Source of the DNA: Pedobacter roseus
GTDB lineage: Bacteria > Bacteroidota > Bacteroidia > Sphingobacteriales > Sphingobacteriaceae
DNA length: 64,000 bases
Assembly: GCF_014395225.1 (NCBI RefSeq)
Contig: NZ_CP060723.1
Location: forward strand, 3,596,001-3,660,000
Direction: 5' to 3'
Below the pieces are notes generated by a model that did not search any database, was not told the DNA's origin, and saw nothing but the letters and a program-made list of their open reading frames with translations. Each line of letters opens with the position of its first letter. Positions within the stretch are counted from its first letter, which is position 1. This document shows, in pieces, positions 10,236-17,528 of this stretch. Position numbers and translations under genes: made by a program.

Positions 10236-10987
10236 CGGTAAACGGCAAATCGGTTCACATTCAGGAGCTCAATAAAGAAGCTGCTGAAACCATCGTCCTT
10301 GTTCACGGGATGTTCAGTAACCTGTCTGTCTATTATTTTAATATCGCACCATTGTTGGCCACAAAATATCGCGTGGTACTGTACGACTTAAAAAGTCATG
10401 GCATGAGCGAAAAGGCTTTGAAAGGATACGACCTGGAGAGCATGACCAACGATCTGCTTGCACTTATGGAGGAATTAAACCTGGAAAAAGTGCATCTGGG
10501 TGGTTATAGTTTTGGCGGATTGATTGCCTTAAAAATGGCCATCCGCTTTCCCGAACGCATTAACAAACTGGCCATAATTGAAGCGCCAGACCCTAACGAT
10601 GATAAAACCAGGGGCATTATTGATGAGTACAGCCGCGAGTTTTTAGAGCATTATGTCGAAAACTTTACCGATACCACCAAAGTGAAAATGGGTAAACGGC
10701 AAATGGAGCGCAACCACCGCATGTACGAGTACCTCTTTTATCAAACTTCGATTAAAACAGACATGGAGCTTGAAAAAGACTTTTTCGGCAGTGAGGCAAT
10801 TAGAACCATACAACAATCTACCCTATTATTATATGGTACCGATTCTAATTGTTTAAACGCAGGAAAATACCTTGATGGGCTGATCGAAAATGCAGATTTA
10901 ATTGCCGTTCCGGGTGATCATAATATCCCCATTCAACAACCATTAGTTATTGCAGAAGCATTGTTAAACTTCTTTCAGGAAAAATAA
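10223..10987 (+). CDS. Alpha/beta-hydrolase, possible chain-release thioesterase
   Basis: A 254-residue alpha/beta-hydrolase fold protein without a signal peptide. It shows the oxyanion motif VLVHGMFSN near the N-terminus, the nucleophile elbow GYSFGG with Ser96, a late acid-bearing strand (LLLYGTDSN) and His in GDHNIP. The resemblance is to the general MhpC/BioH-like hydrolases rather than to classical type II PKS thioesterases. Its 13-nt overlap with the ACP gene and its place between carrier and glycosyltransferases suggest it releases or edits the acyl chain. The fold is clear; the substrate is inferred. Confidence 0.85.
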   Translation: MPVITVNGKSVHIQELNKEAAETIVLVHGMFSNLSVYYFNIAPLLATKYRVVLYDLKSHGMSEKALKGYDLESMTNDLLALMEELNLEKVHLGGYSFGGLIALKMAIRFPERINKLAIIEAPDPNDDKTRGIIDEYSREFLEHYVENFTDTTKVKMGKRQMERNHRMYEYLFYQTSIKTDMELEKDFFGSEAIRTIQQSTLLLYGTDSNCLNAGKYLDGLIENADLIAVPGDHNIPIQQPLVIAEALLNFFQEK

Positions 10988-10997
10988 AATTAAACAC

Positions 10998-12197
10998 ATG
11001 GCAAAATTCGTATTTGTAGTTCCTCCCCTAACCGGCCACATTAACCCAACTTTGAGTATGGGTGCAGCTTTATTGGATAGAGGCCACCGTGTAGCATGGA
11101 TTACTTTAGATCAATCGCTGGGCGATAAACTTCCTGAGGGCGGCGAATTACTCGTAATCAGTTATGACCAGAACGATCAGCAGAAAAAAGATTCCGAAAA
11201 ATACCTCGATATCATCACCAAAAAGATCGTTTACGGCATCGATAGCATCAAATTTCTGTACGAAGAAGTATTGATTCCGCTTAACAGGCACAGTTATGAA
11301 GGCATTGCCGGTCTGCTCGATCAGTTTAAGCCTGATGTGGTGATTACCGATCACCAGATGTTTGCCGGAGCTATTGCCGCTACCAATAAAAACTATCCCT
11401 ACGTAACCTCTGTTACTGCACCAGCAGCCATAAAAGTAATGGATGAACTGCCAAAAGTGCACGAATGGGAAGTGAACCAGATTGTGGAGCTGCAAAAAGA
11501 ATTCGGCATCACCGCAAGCGGCTCTATTGCCTGCTCTGATCTTGCCACCTTGGTATTTACCTCACGCGATTTTTTCGGGGAGATGGACTTACCTGAACAT
11601 TTTAAATTTGTAGGCCCGGTTTTTAACCGCCGCAAAACCTCCATTCCTTTTCGCTGGGACGCATTTCATAACAGCCAACCCAAAATTTTGGTGAGCATTG
11701 GTACCACTTTCGATCACGAACATAAAAAAGCATTTTTTGCCAAGGTAATCGAGGCTTTCGCTAATGAAGACTTACACGTGGTGGTAGTTTCCGATCCTGC
11801 TTTATTTGAAGAGTGGCCTGCTAATTTTACCGTGCAGCGCCAGGTACCACAATTAGAACTTTTGCCACACCTTGATGCTGTGGTTTGCCATGGCGGACAC
11901 AATACTGTATGCGAAACTTTAATGAATGGCTTACCCATGGTGGTTATTCCAATAGCATACGATCAAAGCCATGTTGCCGGACGTGTTTTCAGGGTTGGTG
12001 CCGGAGAACGTTTAAACTTTAACCGTTTTAAAGCCAATCACCTTAAAGAAGCAGTAAACAAAGTGCTGCAGAACGACAGTTATAAAATAGCTGCAGAGCA
12101 GATCAAACAATCCTTTATCCAGGCTGGTGGAACAGAAAGTGCCACCGATTTACTGGAAGCTTTAAGCAATAAAACCTCAAACGTATTCATCAGTTAA
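10998..12197 (+). CDS. GT1-family glycosyltransferase (MGT/UGT type), copy 1
   Basis: This 399-residue GT-B glycosyltransferase resembles macrolide/zeaxanthin glycosyltransferases. The N-terminal acceptor domain begins with FVVPPLTGHINPTL. The C-terminal donor domain has the UGT-like block CHGGHNTVCETL, then GLPMVVIPIAYDQ, which binds the nucleotide sugar. There is no signal peptide or membrane segment. It starts 10 nt after the hydrolase and is followed 10 nt later by a paralogue, so the pair probably arose by tandem duplication. The likely role is to attach a sugar to a hydroxyl of the polyketide or lipid. Donor and acceptor are unknown. Confidence 0.9.
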   Translation: MAKFVFVVPPLTGHINPTLSMGAALLDRGHRVAWITLDQSLGDKLPEGGELLVISYDQNDQQKKDSEKYLDIITKKIVYGIDSIKFLYEEVLIPLNRHSYEGIAGLLDQFKPDVVITDHQMFAGAIAATNKNYPYVTSVTAPAAIKVMDELPKVHEWEVNQIVELQKEFGITASGSIACSDLATLVFTSRDFFGEMDLPEHFKFVGPVFNRRKTSIPFRWDAFHNSQPKILVSIGTTFDHEHKKAFFAKVIEAFANEDLHVVVVSDPALFEEWPANFTVQRQVPQLELLPHLDAVVCHGGHNTVCETLMNGLPMVVIPIAYDQSHVAGRVFRVGAGERLNFNRFKANHLKEAVNKVLQNDSYKIAAEQIKQSFIQAGGTESATDLLEALSNKTSNVFIS

Positions 12198-12207
12198 ATT
12201 ATACATT

Positions 12208-13422
12208 ATGTCAAAATTCCTTTTCGTTGTCCCGCCCTTTTTTGGCCATATTAGCCCAACATTAAGTATTGGCGCAAGTTTACTGGCCCGCGGCCATGAA
12301 GTAAAATGGCTTGGCATTACTCCGCTTGCCCAGGTGCATTTGCCCGAAGGTGGCGAGTTTATTTACCCCGAAGAAGATCTGGTGGAGTATACTGATGAAA
12401 TACAACGCATTTTAAAACGTCAGGATGATGGCCCTGCCTGTTCTGGACCAGAGGTGATGAAACTGGCGCTCGAAGAAACTTATGTGCCTTTTGCTAAAAT
12501 GATGATGAAAGGGCTGAACAACTTTGTTGATGCATGGAAACCCGACGTGATCATTAACGACTGTATTACCTTTGCGGGTGCATTAAGCGCACATTTAAAA
12601 GGCATTCCATCGGTTACCACTACCCCGGTTCCACCTGATGTAATGGGTGATACCGCAAATAGTGCTCCCAAGATATTCGAATGGCAACAAAACCTGATCA
12701 AGGGTCTACAAAGAGAAGTAGGCATTTATAGCGACGATATCCATATCCATTCGCACCAATTGAACATGGTTTTCACTTCGCAGGCTTTTGCCGGCTTTGA
12801 AGAAAAACCACCGCATATACAATTTGTGGGTCCGGTAAAAGGCCGGCCAAATTTAGCCCCCTTTGATTGGGAACGCTTAAGCCAGGCCACCACGCCTAAA
12901 ATTTTTGTTTCGTTGGGCACGCTATTGGTTGATATCCGTAAGGAATTTTTCCAGAAACTGATTACCGCTTTCGAAAACCAGCCTGTAACCATTGTGGCCG
13001 CAACCAATCCCGATATTTTTGAAAAATGGCCTGATAACTTTATCGTAAACGGTTTTGTGCCGCAGTCAGAGTTGATGCCACACATGGATGCGGTAATTTG
13101 CCACGGCGGTTTCAATACCGTAAATGATACTTTCACCAATGGTTTACCAATGCTGATTACCCCTATTGCTTACGATCATTTCCATACTGCAAAATTAATT
13201 GAGGGCGCAAGCTGTGGCGTGAGTATCCGTTACAAGCGTTTACGCATCAGCGATTTAAGAGATACCGTTTTCGAGCTTTTAGAAAACCCGAAATACCGCC
13301 AGGCTGCAGAAAAAATAAGAGAAACATTCATCGCAGCCGGTGGCAATGATAAAGCGGTGCAATTGCTGGAAGATTTTGCCGAGGTTAATAGGGTTGTCAA
13401 CTTTGATAGCCCGCTAGCATAG
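12208..13422 (+). CDS. GT1-family glycosyltransferase (MGT/UGT type), copy 2
   Basis: A 404-residue paralogue of the preceding gene with the same layout: FVVPPFFGHISPTLS at the N-terminus and CHGGFNTVNDTF followed by GLPMLITPIAYDH in the donor domain. The two proteins differ enough throughout to suggest different acceptor positions or sugars, or sequential glycosylation. The last codons (13393-13408) contain a 16-nt direct copy of the left arm of the hairpin that follows at 13430. The current C-terminus may therefore have been reshaped by that repeat. Confidence 0.9.
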   Translation: MSKFLFVVPPFFGHISPTLSIGASLLARGHEVKWLGITPLAQVHLPEGGEFIYPEEDLVEYTDEIQRILKRQDDGPACSGPEVMKLALEETYVPFAKMMMKGLNNFVDAWKPDVIINDCITFAGALSAHLKGIPSVTTTPVPPDVMGDTANSAPKIFEWQQNLIKGLQREVGIYSDDIHIHSHQLNMVFTSQAFAGFEEKPPHIQFVGPVKGRPNLAPFDWERLSQATTPKIFVSLGTLLVDIRKEFFQKLITAFENQPVTIVAATNPDIFEKWPDNFIVNGFVPQSELMPHMDAVICHGGFNTVNDTFTNGLPMLITPIAYDHFHTAKLIEGASCGVSIRYKRLRISDLRDTVFELLENPKYRQAAEKIRETFIAAGGNDKAVQLLEDFAEVNRVVNFDSPLA

Positions 13423-13429
13423 ATGATAT

Positions 13430-13474
13430 GAGTTGTCAACTTTGATAATACGCTCGCCCGAAAGTTGACAACTC
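13430..13474. repeat. Perfect 14-bp inverted repeat, first copy
   Basis: GAGTTGTCAACTTT at 13430-13443 pairs perfectly with AAAGTTGACAACTC at 13461-13474 across a 17-nt loop. A second copy lies at 13628-13672, and a half copy lies inside the end of the glycosyltransferase gene. No U-tract follows directly, so it is not a standard terminator. The TTGTCAAC core is itself nearly palindromic and could be a protein-binding site. Confidence 0.75.
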
Positions 13475-13498
13475 TTGGCGTAAATTATAAAAAGCGAT

Positions 13499-13582
13499 CG
13501 TCATCCGATAGCTAGCGGATCCCACGCAGGTGGGAATCTTAAAGCCCATTGCACTACGATCCTGAATAAATTCGGGATGACG
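13499..13582. repeat. REP-like intergenic palindrome (cgtcat...atgacg family), diverged copy
   Basis: A segment with outer ends CGTCATCC and GGGATGACGG and an inner hairpin around CCCACGCAGGTGGG. It is a diverged member of the family at 17255-17346, 46593-46666 and 47061-47109. It sits between the two TTGTCAAC hairpins, inside the polyketide operon. No coding potential is seen. Confidence 0.7.
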
Positions 13583-13627
13583 GAACGCATAAATTCATAG
13601 TGAAAAAACGCATAAAGATAACTTTAA

Positions 13628-13672
13628 GAGTTGTCAACTTCCATAACCAGTTTGCTAGAAAGTTGACAACTC
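13628..13672. repeat. Inverted repeat with 13-bp arms, second TTGTCAAC copy
   Basis: GAGTTGTCAACTT at 13628-13640 pairs with AAGTTGACAACTC at 13660-13672 across a 19-nt loop. It repeats the hairpin at 13430-13474 and ends 17 nt before the first acyltransferase gene. This position suits an operator or an mRNA processing/stability element that divides the operon. The function is inferred. Confidence 0.75.
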
Positions 13673-13689
13673 AGAATACACTAATCTAA

Positions 13690-14979
13690 ATGAAAAGAAA
13701 ACTGCTATTCGGTGAAAGGATGTTATACGGAGATGGAAACAGTCCGTTTAACATTGTAATACCTTTCAAAATCAGGGGAGAAATTAAAGAAGATGATTTA
13801 AAATTTGCCTTATTTAAAATCCAGAAAAAACATCCCTGGTTAACCGCAGCAATTCGTTTTGACGAAGATAAAAAGCCCTGGTTTGTAACCAACCTTACCG
13901 AAGCTTTTAAAATTCCCATCCGAATAGTAGAGCGTTTAGGTGATGATCATTGGGAGCAGGAATCTACACAAGAGTGGAAAACTGTTTTTGATGCCTCAAC
14001 TGCACCACTTTGCCGCATTACCTGGCTAAAAGGAAGAGAGGTATCCGAATTTTTGATGGTATACCACCACTGCCTTTGCGATGGCACCGCAACGCTTTCG
14101 ATTTTAACCGAACTGCTTCAGCTATTAGACGATCCAGATGCAGATATCGGCAAAGAAATTCCGATTATGGGTATAAAAGATGTCATCCCTGCAAAGGTGC
14201 TGAACAGTTACCGCAACCGGACTAAAAATGGTTTGATCGGGAAAATTGCCACGCTCGCCCTATGGATCATCCCGATCAAAAAAGTAGCCGTTGAGCGAAA
14301 AAAAGATTTTATGCTCCACTGGAGATTTGATCGGGATTTCACTACACAGATCATCCAGTTTTGCAAAGCCAATCAGTTTACCGTAAATACTTTGTTGAGT
14401 GCCGCAGTTTTAACGGCCTTTAAAGAAGTAAGAAAAGAAAAAGCCTTTAACAAAATATCGCTCCCGGTCGACATCAGGAACTTTAACCCGATTATTAAAA
14501 AAGACCACATTTTTGCTTTTGGTTTAATGATTGTACTGTCCCTACTGCCAGAAAAAGACTTTATTGATAATGTGAGGGCCTTACAGAAAGATGTGAACAA
14601 TAAATCCTCAAAACTCAATCCTTACAGCCTGATGATGATGATGGAAGCTTGCCACCCGGCGTTAAACAACTTCACCAATTTCTTAAAATATGGCAAATCA
14701 AGCAACGATTGTATGTTTTCTAACCTTGGTAAAATCGATATCCCACATCAATACCAGCATTTTGAAGTAGAAAACGTATTCAGTCCTTCGGTAGTGGGAC
14801 CTTTGGGTAACACTACCACCATGATCGTTTCCACTTACCGCAACCAAATGGATTTCACTTTTGTAGCCAGCGAAGGTTATGTACCTTATGTAGAAGCAGA
14901 AGCTATTAAAGAGAAAGTGATCTCCATCCTTAAAAACCAGTTAGAGCAACCCGTTGAAATTTTAAGCGCAACCGCATGA
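13690..14979 (+). CDS. Condensation/PapA/WES-like acyltransferase, copy 1
   Basis: A 429-residue protein of the CoA-dependent acyltransferase/NRPS-condensation superfamily. The catalytic HHxxxDG motif is present as HHCLCDG (His126, His127, Asp131, Gly132). The structural region near residue 260 (LPVDIRNF) and the late FSNLGKID motif fit PapA5/alcohol acyltransferase-like proteins. No adenylation or carrier domain is attached, so it probably transfers an acyl group from CoA or an ACP to a hydroxyl or amine. In this operon a sugar or polyketide hydroxyl is the obvious acceptor (inference). Its stop overlaps the start of a paralogue by 4 nt (ATGA). Confidence 0.85.
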   Translation: MKRKLLFGERMLYGDGNSPFNIVIPFKIRGEIKEDDLKFALFKIQKKHPWLTAAIRFDEDKKPWFVTNLTEAFKIPIRIVERLGDDHWEQESTQEWKTVFDASTAPLCRITWLKGREVSEFLMVYHHCLCDGTATLSILTELLQLLDDPDADIGKEIPIMGIKDVIPAKVLNSYRNRTKNGLIGKIATLALWIIPIKKVAVERKKDFMLHWRFDRDFTTQIIQFCKANQFTVNTLLSAAVLTAFKEVRKEKAFNKISLPVDIRNFNPIIKKDHIFAFGLMIVLSLLPEKDFIDNVRALQKDVNNKSSKLNPYSLMMMMEACHPALNNFTNFLKYGKSSNDCMFSNLGKIDIPHQYQHFEVENVFSPSVVGPLGNTTTMIVSTYRNQMDFTFVASEGYVPYVEAEAIKEKVISILKNQLEQPVEILSATA

Positions 14980-16244
14980 AAAGAAGATTAATTTTAGGTG
15001 AACGGATTATGCATGTGGATGCTAAAACACCTTTAAACTGTGTTTTTGGTGCCAAAATATCTGGTACCATCAGCAAGGAAAACCTGCATCGGGCATTGCA
15101 GAAAATCCAGCAGAAACATCCGCTATTGCAGATGAATATCGATGCTACAGGCAAAACGCCCTATTTCGTACATCATGAAAATATCAGTAAAATCCCGGTC
15201 AGGATTACCGATCGTTTAACAGATGAAGATTGGTTAATACAATCTAAAACCGAATGGTATAAACTTTTTGACAATCAGAATGAACCATTGGCAAGACTAG
15301 TATGGCTAAAAGGAGAAACCAAATCAGATTTTTTACTCGTACTTCCGCATTGTATCTGCGATGGAACTACCATATTAAACCTGATGCGTGAACTGATGAC
15401 ATTGATCGATAATCCCCAACAAAACCTGGCGCCTTACCCTTCGTTTTTGTCAGTAAACGATCTGATGCCGGAAGATTTTTCCATCTCCAGACTCGGTCAC
15501 TTTAAAGGAAAGATTTTTGCAGCCCTGGGTCGCTTGTTTTTCTTTTTTAAAGCCACTTCCAACAATCAGGTAGATCGGAACAATTATGCCGTTCACTGGA
15601 AAATTAGTGCCGAAAACACCAAAAAATTATTGCAGAAATGCAAGGAAGAAAACACAACGGTACATGCTGCCATCTGTGTGGCCTTTATGGAAGCTTTCAA
15701 ACACGTTCAAGGCACTAAAGCTCATGGCAAAGTGATCTGTCCGGTTGATATCAGGCGATTTGTAGAGGCCATAAAACAAGACACCATGTTTGCCTTCGCA
15801 CCCATTGCAGAGCTTAAACTCGACCCGATAGAAAACAGTTTCTGGGCCAAAGCGCAGCTATTAAAAAATGATCTGGACGCAAAAATAGCCGAAATGAAAG
15901 TTTACGACCTCTTGAGCATGAGCGAGTATTTCCATTCATCGGTAAATAAAATGATCGGATTTTTAAGAACCACAAAAGGTACCCACGATATTACACTCAG
16001 CAACATGGGACTTTTGAACATCCCTAAGGATTATCAGGATTTTTCCATAGAAACCATTTATAGCCCAACCGTTGCTTTCCCATGGAAAAACGCCAATACT
16101 TTGGTGTGCAGCACTTTTAACGGACAACTGGATTTCTCTTTCATGTCTAACGAATCGTTTTTAAGGGAGTTTGAAGCCTGGCAGATCAAAGACAGGGCAA
16201 TGGAACTGATTAAGGAAAATTTAAATGAATTGGCCAATGCCTGA
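14976..16244 (+). CDS. Condensation/PapA/WES-like acyltransferase, copy 2
   Basis: A 422-residue paralogue of the previous protein sharing the N-terminal pattern MKR-LGER-M. The active-site motif reads PHCICDG: the first His is replaced by Pro124, while the catalytic His125, Asp129 and Gly130 remain, so activity is still expected. The later CPVDIRRF and LSNMGLLNIP segments match the superfamily. Coupling by a 4-nt overlap and the tandem arrangement suggest two acylations, or an obligate pair. Substrates are unknown. Confidence 0.85.
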   Translation: MKRRLILGERIMHVDAKTPLNCVFGAKISGTISKENLHRALQKIQQKHPLLQMNIDATGKTPYFVHHENISKIPVRITDRLTDEDWLIQSKTEWYKLFDNQNEPLARLVWLKGETKSDFLLVLPHCICDGTTILNLMRELMTLIDNPQQNLAPYPSFLSVNDLMPEDFSISRLGHFKGKIFAALGRLFFFFKATSNNQVDRNNYAVHWKISAENTKKLLQKCKEENTTVHAAICVAFMEAFKHVQGTKAHGKVICPVDIRRFVEAIKQDTMFAFAPIAELKLDPIENSFWAKAQLLKNDLDAKIAEMKVYDLLSMSEYFHSSVNKMIGFLRTTKGTHDITLSNMGLLNIPKDYQDFSIETIYSPTVAFPWKNANTLVCSTFNGQLDFSFMSNESFLREFEAWQIKDRAMELIKENLNELANA

Positions 16245-16746
16245 TGATGTGATAAAAGATGAAGAGACAAAAGTCTCAAACTGGCGGAAATTTGTGCGCA
16301 AAAATCTGCTTATTCACCTTATTCCAAATACTGTATTGAACACGGTAGTACCTTATTTTGCCTTCAAAGCACAAAATTCGGTACACTTGTTTAGCGGTGA
16401 GCAAAATCTGGCCAGATTTTTACTGCCGATGTCTTTATTGCTCCCCTTTATGATTACCCTCGATATATTAAAGAAAATAAAAGCGCTTCAACATACTGGT
16501 GCCATCAATTACAAAGAAGAAGTAAAAATTACCGGTTATCCTTTTATTCTGAAAAAAGCAGGATTGAATGGCCTCTACAGCATTGCAATTGTATTTATCC
16601 TGATGCTTACGCTACATTTCTCTTTCCCGCCTAACCACGATTTTGGCATCACCCCATCCGCAGTATGTGCAGGATTGCTTGCGGGTTTATATTCCATTAC
16701 CTTTTTTTATCTTGCCATCAGGAGGTTTAAGATTGATGCAGCATAA
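16225..16746 (+). CDS. Small integral membrane protein closing the polyketide operon
   Basis: A 173-residue protein with about four hydrophobic segments (near residues 28-48, 65-80, 112-132 and 145-165) and basic flanks. No family was recognised. The start at 16225 overlaps the acyltransferase gene by 20 nt; a second in-frame ATG at 16237 would reduce this to 8 nt. Being translationally coupled to the acyltransferase, it may anchor the enzymes at the membrane or help move the product. This rests on context only. A 21-bp tandem array begins 43 nt after the stop. Confidence 0.7.
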   Translation: MNWPMPDDVIKDEETKVSNWRKFVRKNLLIHLIPNTVLNTVVPYFAFKAQNSVHLFSGEQNLARFLLPMSLLLPFMITLDILKKIKALQHTGAINYKEEVKITGYPFILKKAGLNGLYSIAIVFILMLTLHFSFPPNHDFGITPSAVCAGLLAGLYSITFFYLAIRRFKIDAA

Positions 16747-16789
16747 CGTTAACATAATGCGCATGCAAAAAGCTTATGCCCAAAAAGCT

Positions 16790-17104
16790 GGATATCCTAT
16801 CCGCAAGGTTGGATATTGCATCCGCATGGTTGTAAATCGTATCCGCATAGTTGGATATTGCATCCGCACGGTTGGATATTGCATCCGCACAGTTAAATAT
16901 TGCATCCGCACGGTTGAATATTGCATCCGCACAGTTATAAATCGTATCCGCACGGTTGTAAATCGCATCCGCATAGTTAAATATTGCATCCGCACGGTTG
17001 GATATCGCATCCGAACGGTTATAAATCGCATCCGCACGGTTGTAAATCGCTCCCGCAAGCTTGGATATCGTATCTGCAAGCTTGGATATTGCATCCGCAT
17101 GGTT
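16790..17104. repeat. 21-bp tandem array, 15 units
   Basis: Fifteen contiguous 21-bp units fill 16790-17104 exactly. Each contains the core TGCATCCGCACGGTT or close variants and starts with GGATAT, GTAAAT, AAATAT or ATAAAT. Because 21 is a multiple of three, several frames on both strands stay open and translate as seven-residue repeats, for example (N/C)RADAI(S/Y/F) on the minus strand and CIRTVGY on the plus strand. No start context or signal supports a real gene, so it is called a repeat. See the second array at 56821-57198. Confidence 0.9.
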
Positions 17105-17528
17105 GTAAATAGCGATAAAAATTACCTTTCCCATCCGTCCTCGTTATAAACGCGGACGATATAAAGCAATATAATGCTCAGGTAACAAACCGCGGGGAAT
17201 TTTTCGTGTATTCAGAGCATCCGTGGCAAATGCGTAGGCTTGATCCTTAAAAAGGTCGTCATTCCCGCGCAGGCGGGAATCGTAATGCTTAAAACATGGT
17301 TCATTAAGATTTCTAACCCGATAGCTATCAGGTTGGGAATGACAATTCACCAGGTGTATTATACGCTCGAATTCCTTTCTACTACGCTACCATTTATAGA
17401 ATCAATGAAAAAAGTCATCATTGCGAGGCACGAAGCTAACCGAACGAAGTGAGCTCATTGCGCCAGGATTTTTCTGTCATCAATATCGATTTTTATGCAA
17501 TAGATTACCCCTCAGGATGACAGTAAAA
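17105..17528. other. Intergenic stretch with interspersed repeats
   Basis: There is no gene here. It holds a short copy of the ATCCGTGGCAAA family (17219-17230) and the full REP-like palindrome at 17255-17346. The remainder (17347-17528) looks like decayed sequence. A fragment near 17418-17460 (cattgcgaggcacgaagc) resembles other Bacteroidota intergenic repeats. Confidence 0.6.
17255..17346. repeat. REP-like palindrome (gtcattcccgc family)
   Basis: The left end GTCGTCATTCCCGCGCAGG forms a hairpin with GGCGGGAATC. The right end GGTTGGGAATGAC closes the long palindrome with the left ATTCCC. Related copies lie at 13499-13582, 46593-46666 and 47061-47109. Confidence 0.8.

Noticed and set aside
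16643..17149. Open frames of 168, 135 and 108 codons on both strands over the 21-bp array
   Set aside because: They are translations of a tandem repeat whose period is a multiple of three. No start context, domain or flanking coding sequence supports them; kept only as a repeat and a finding.
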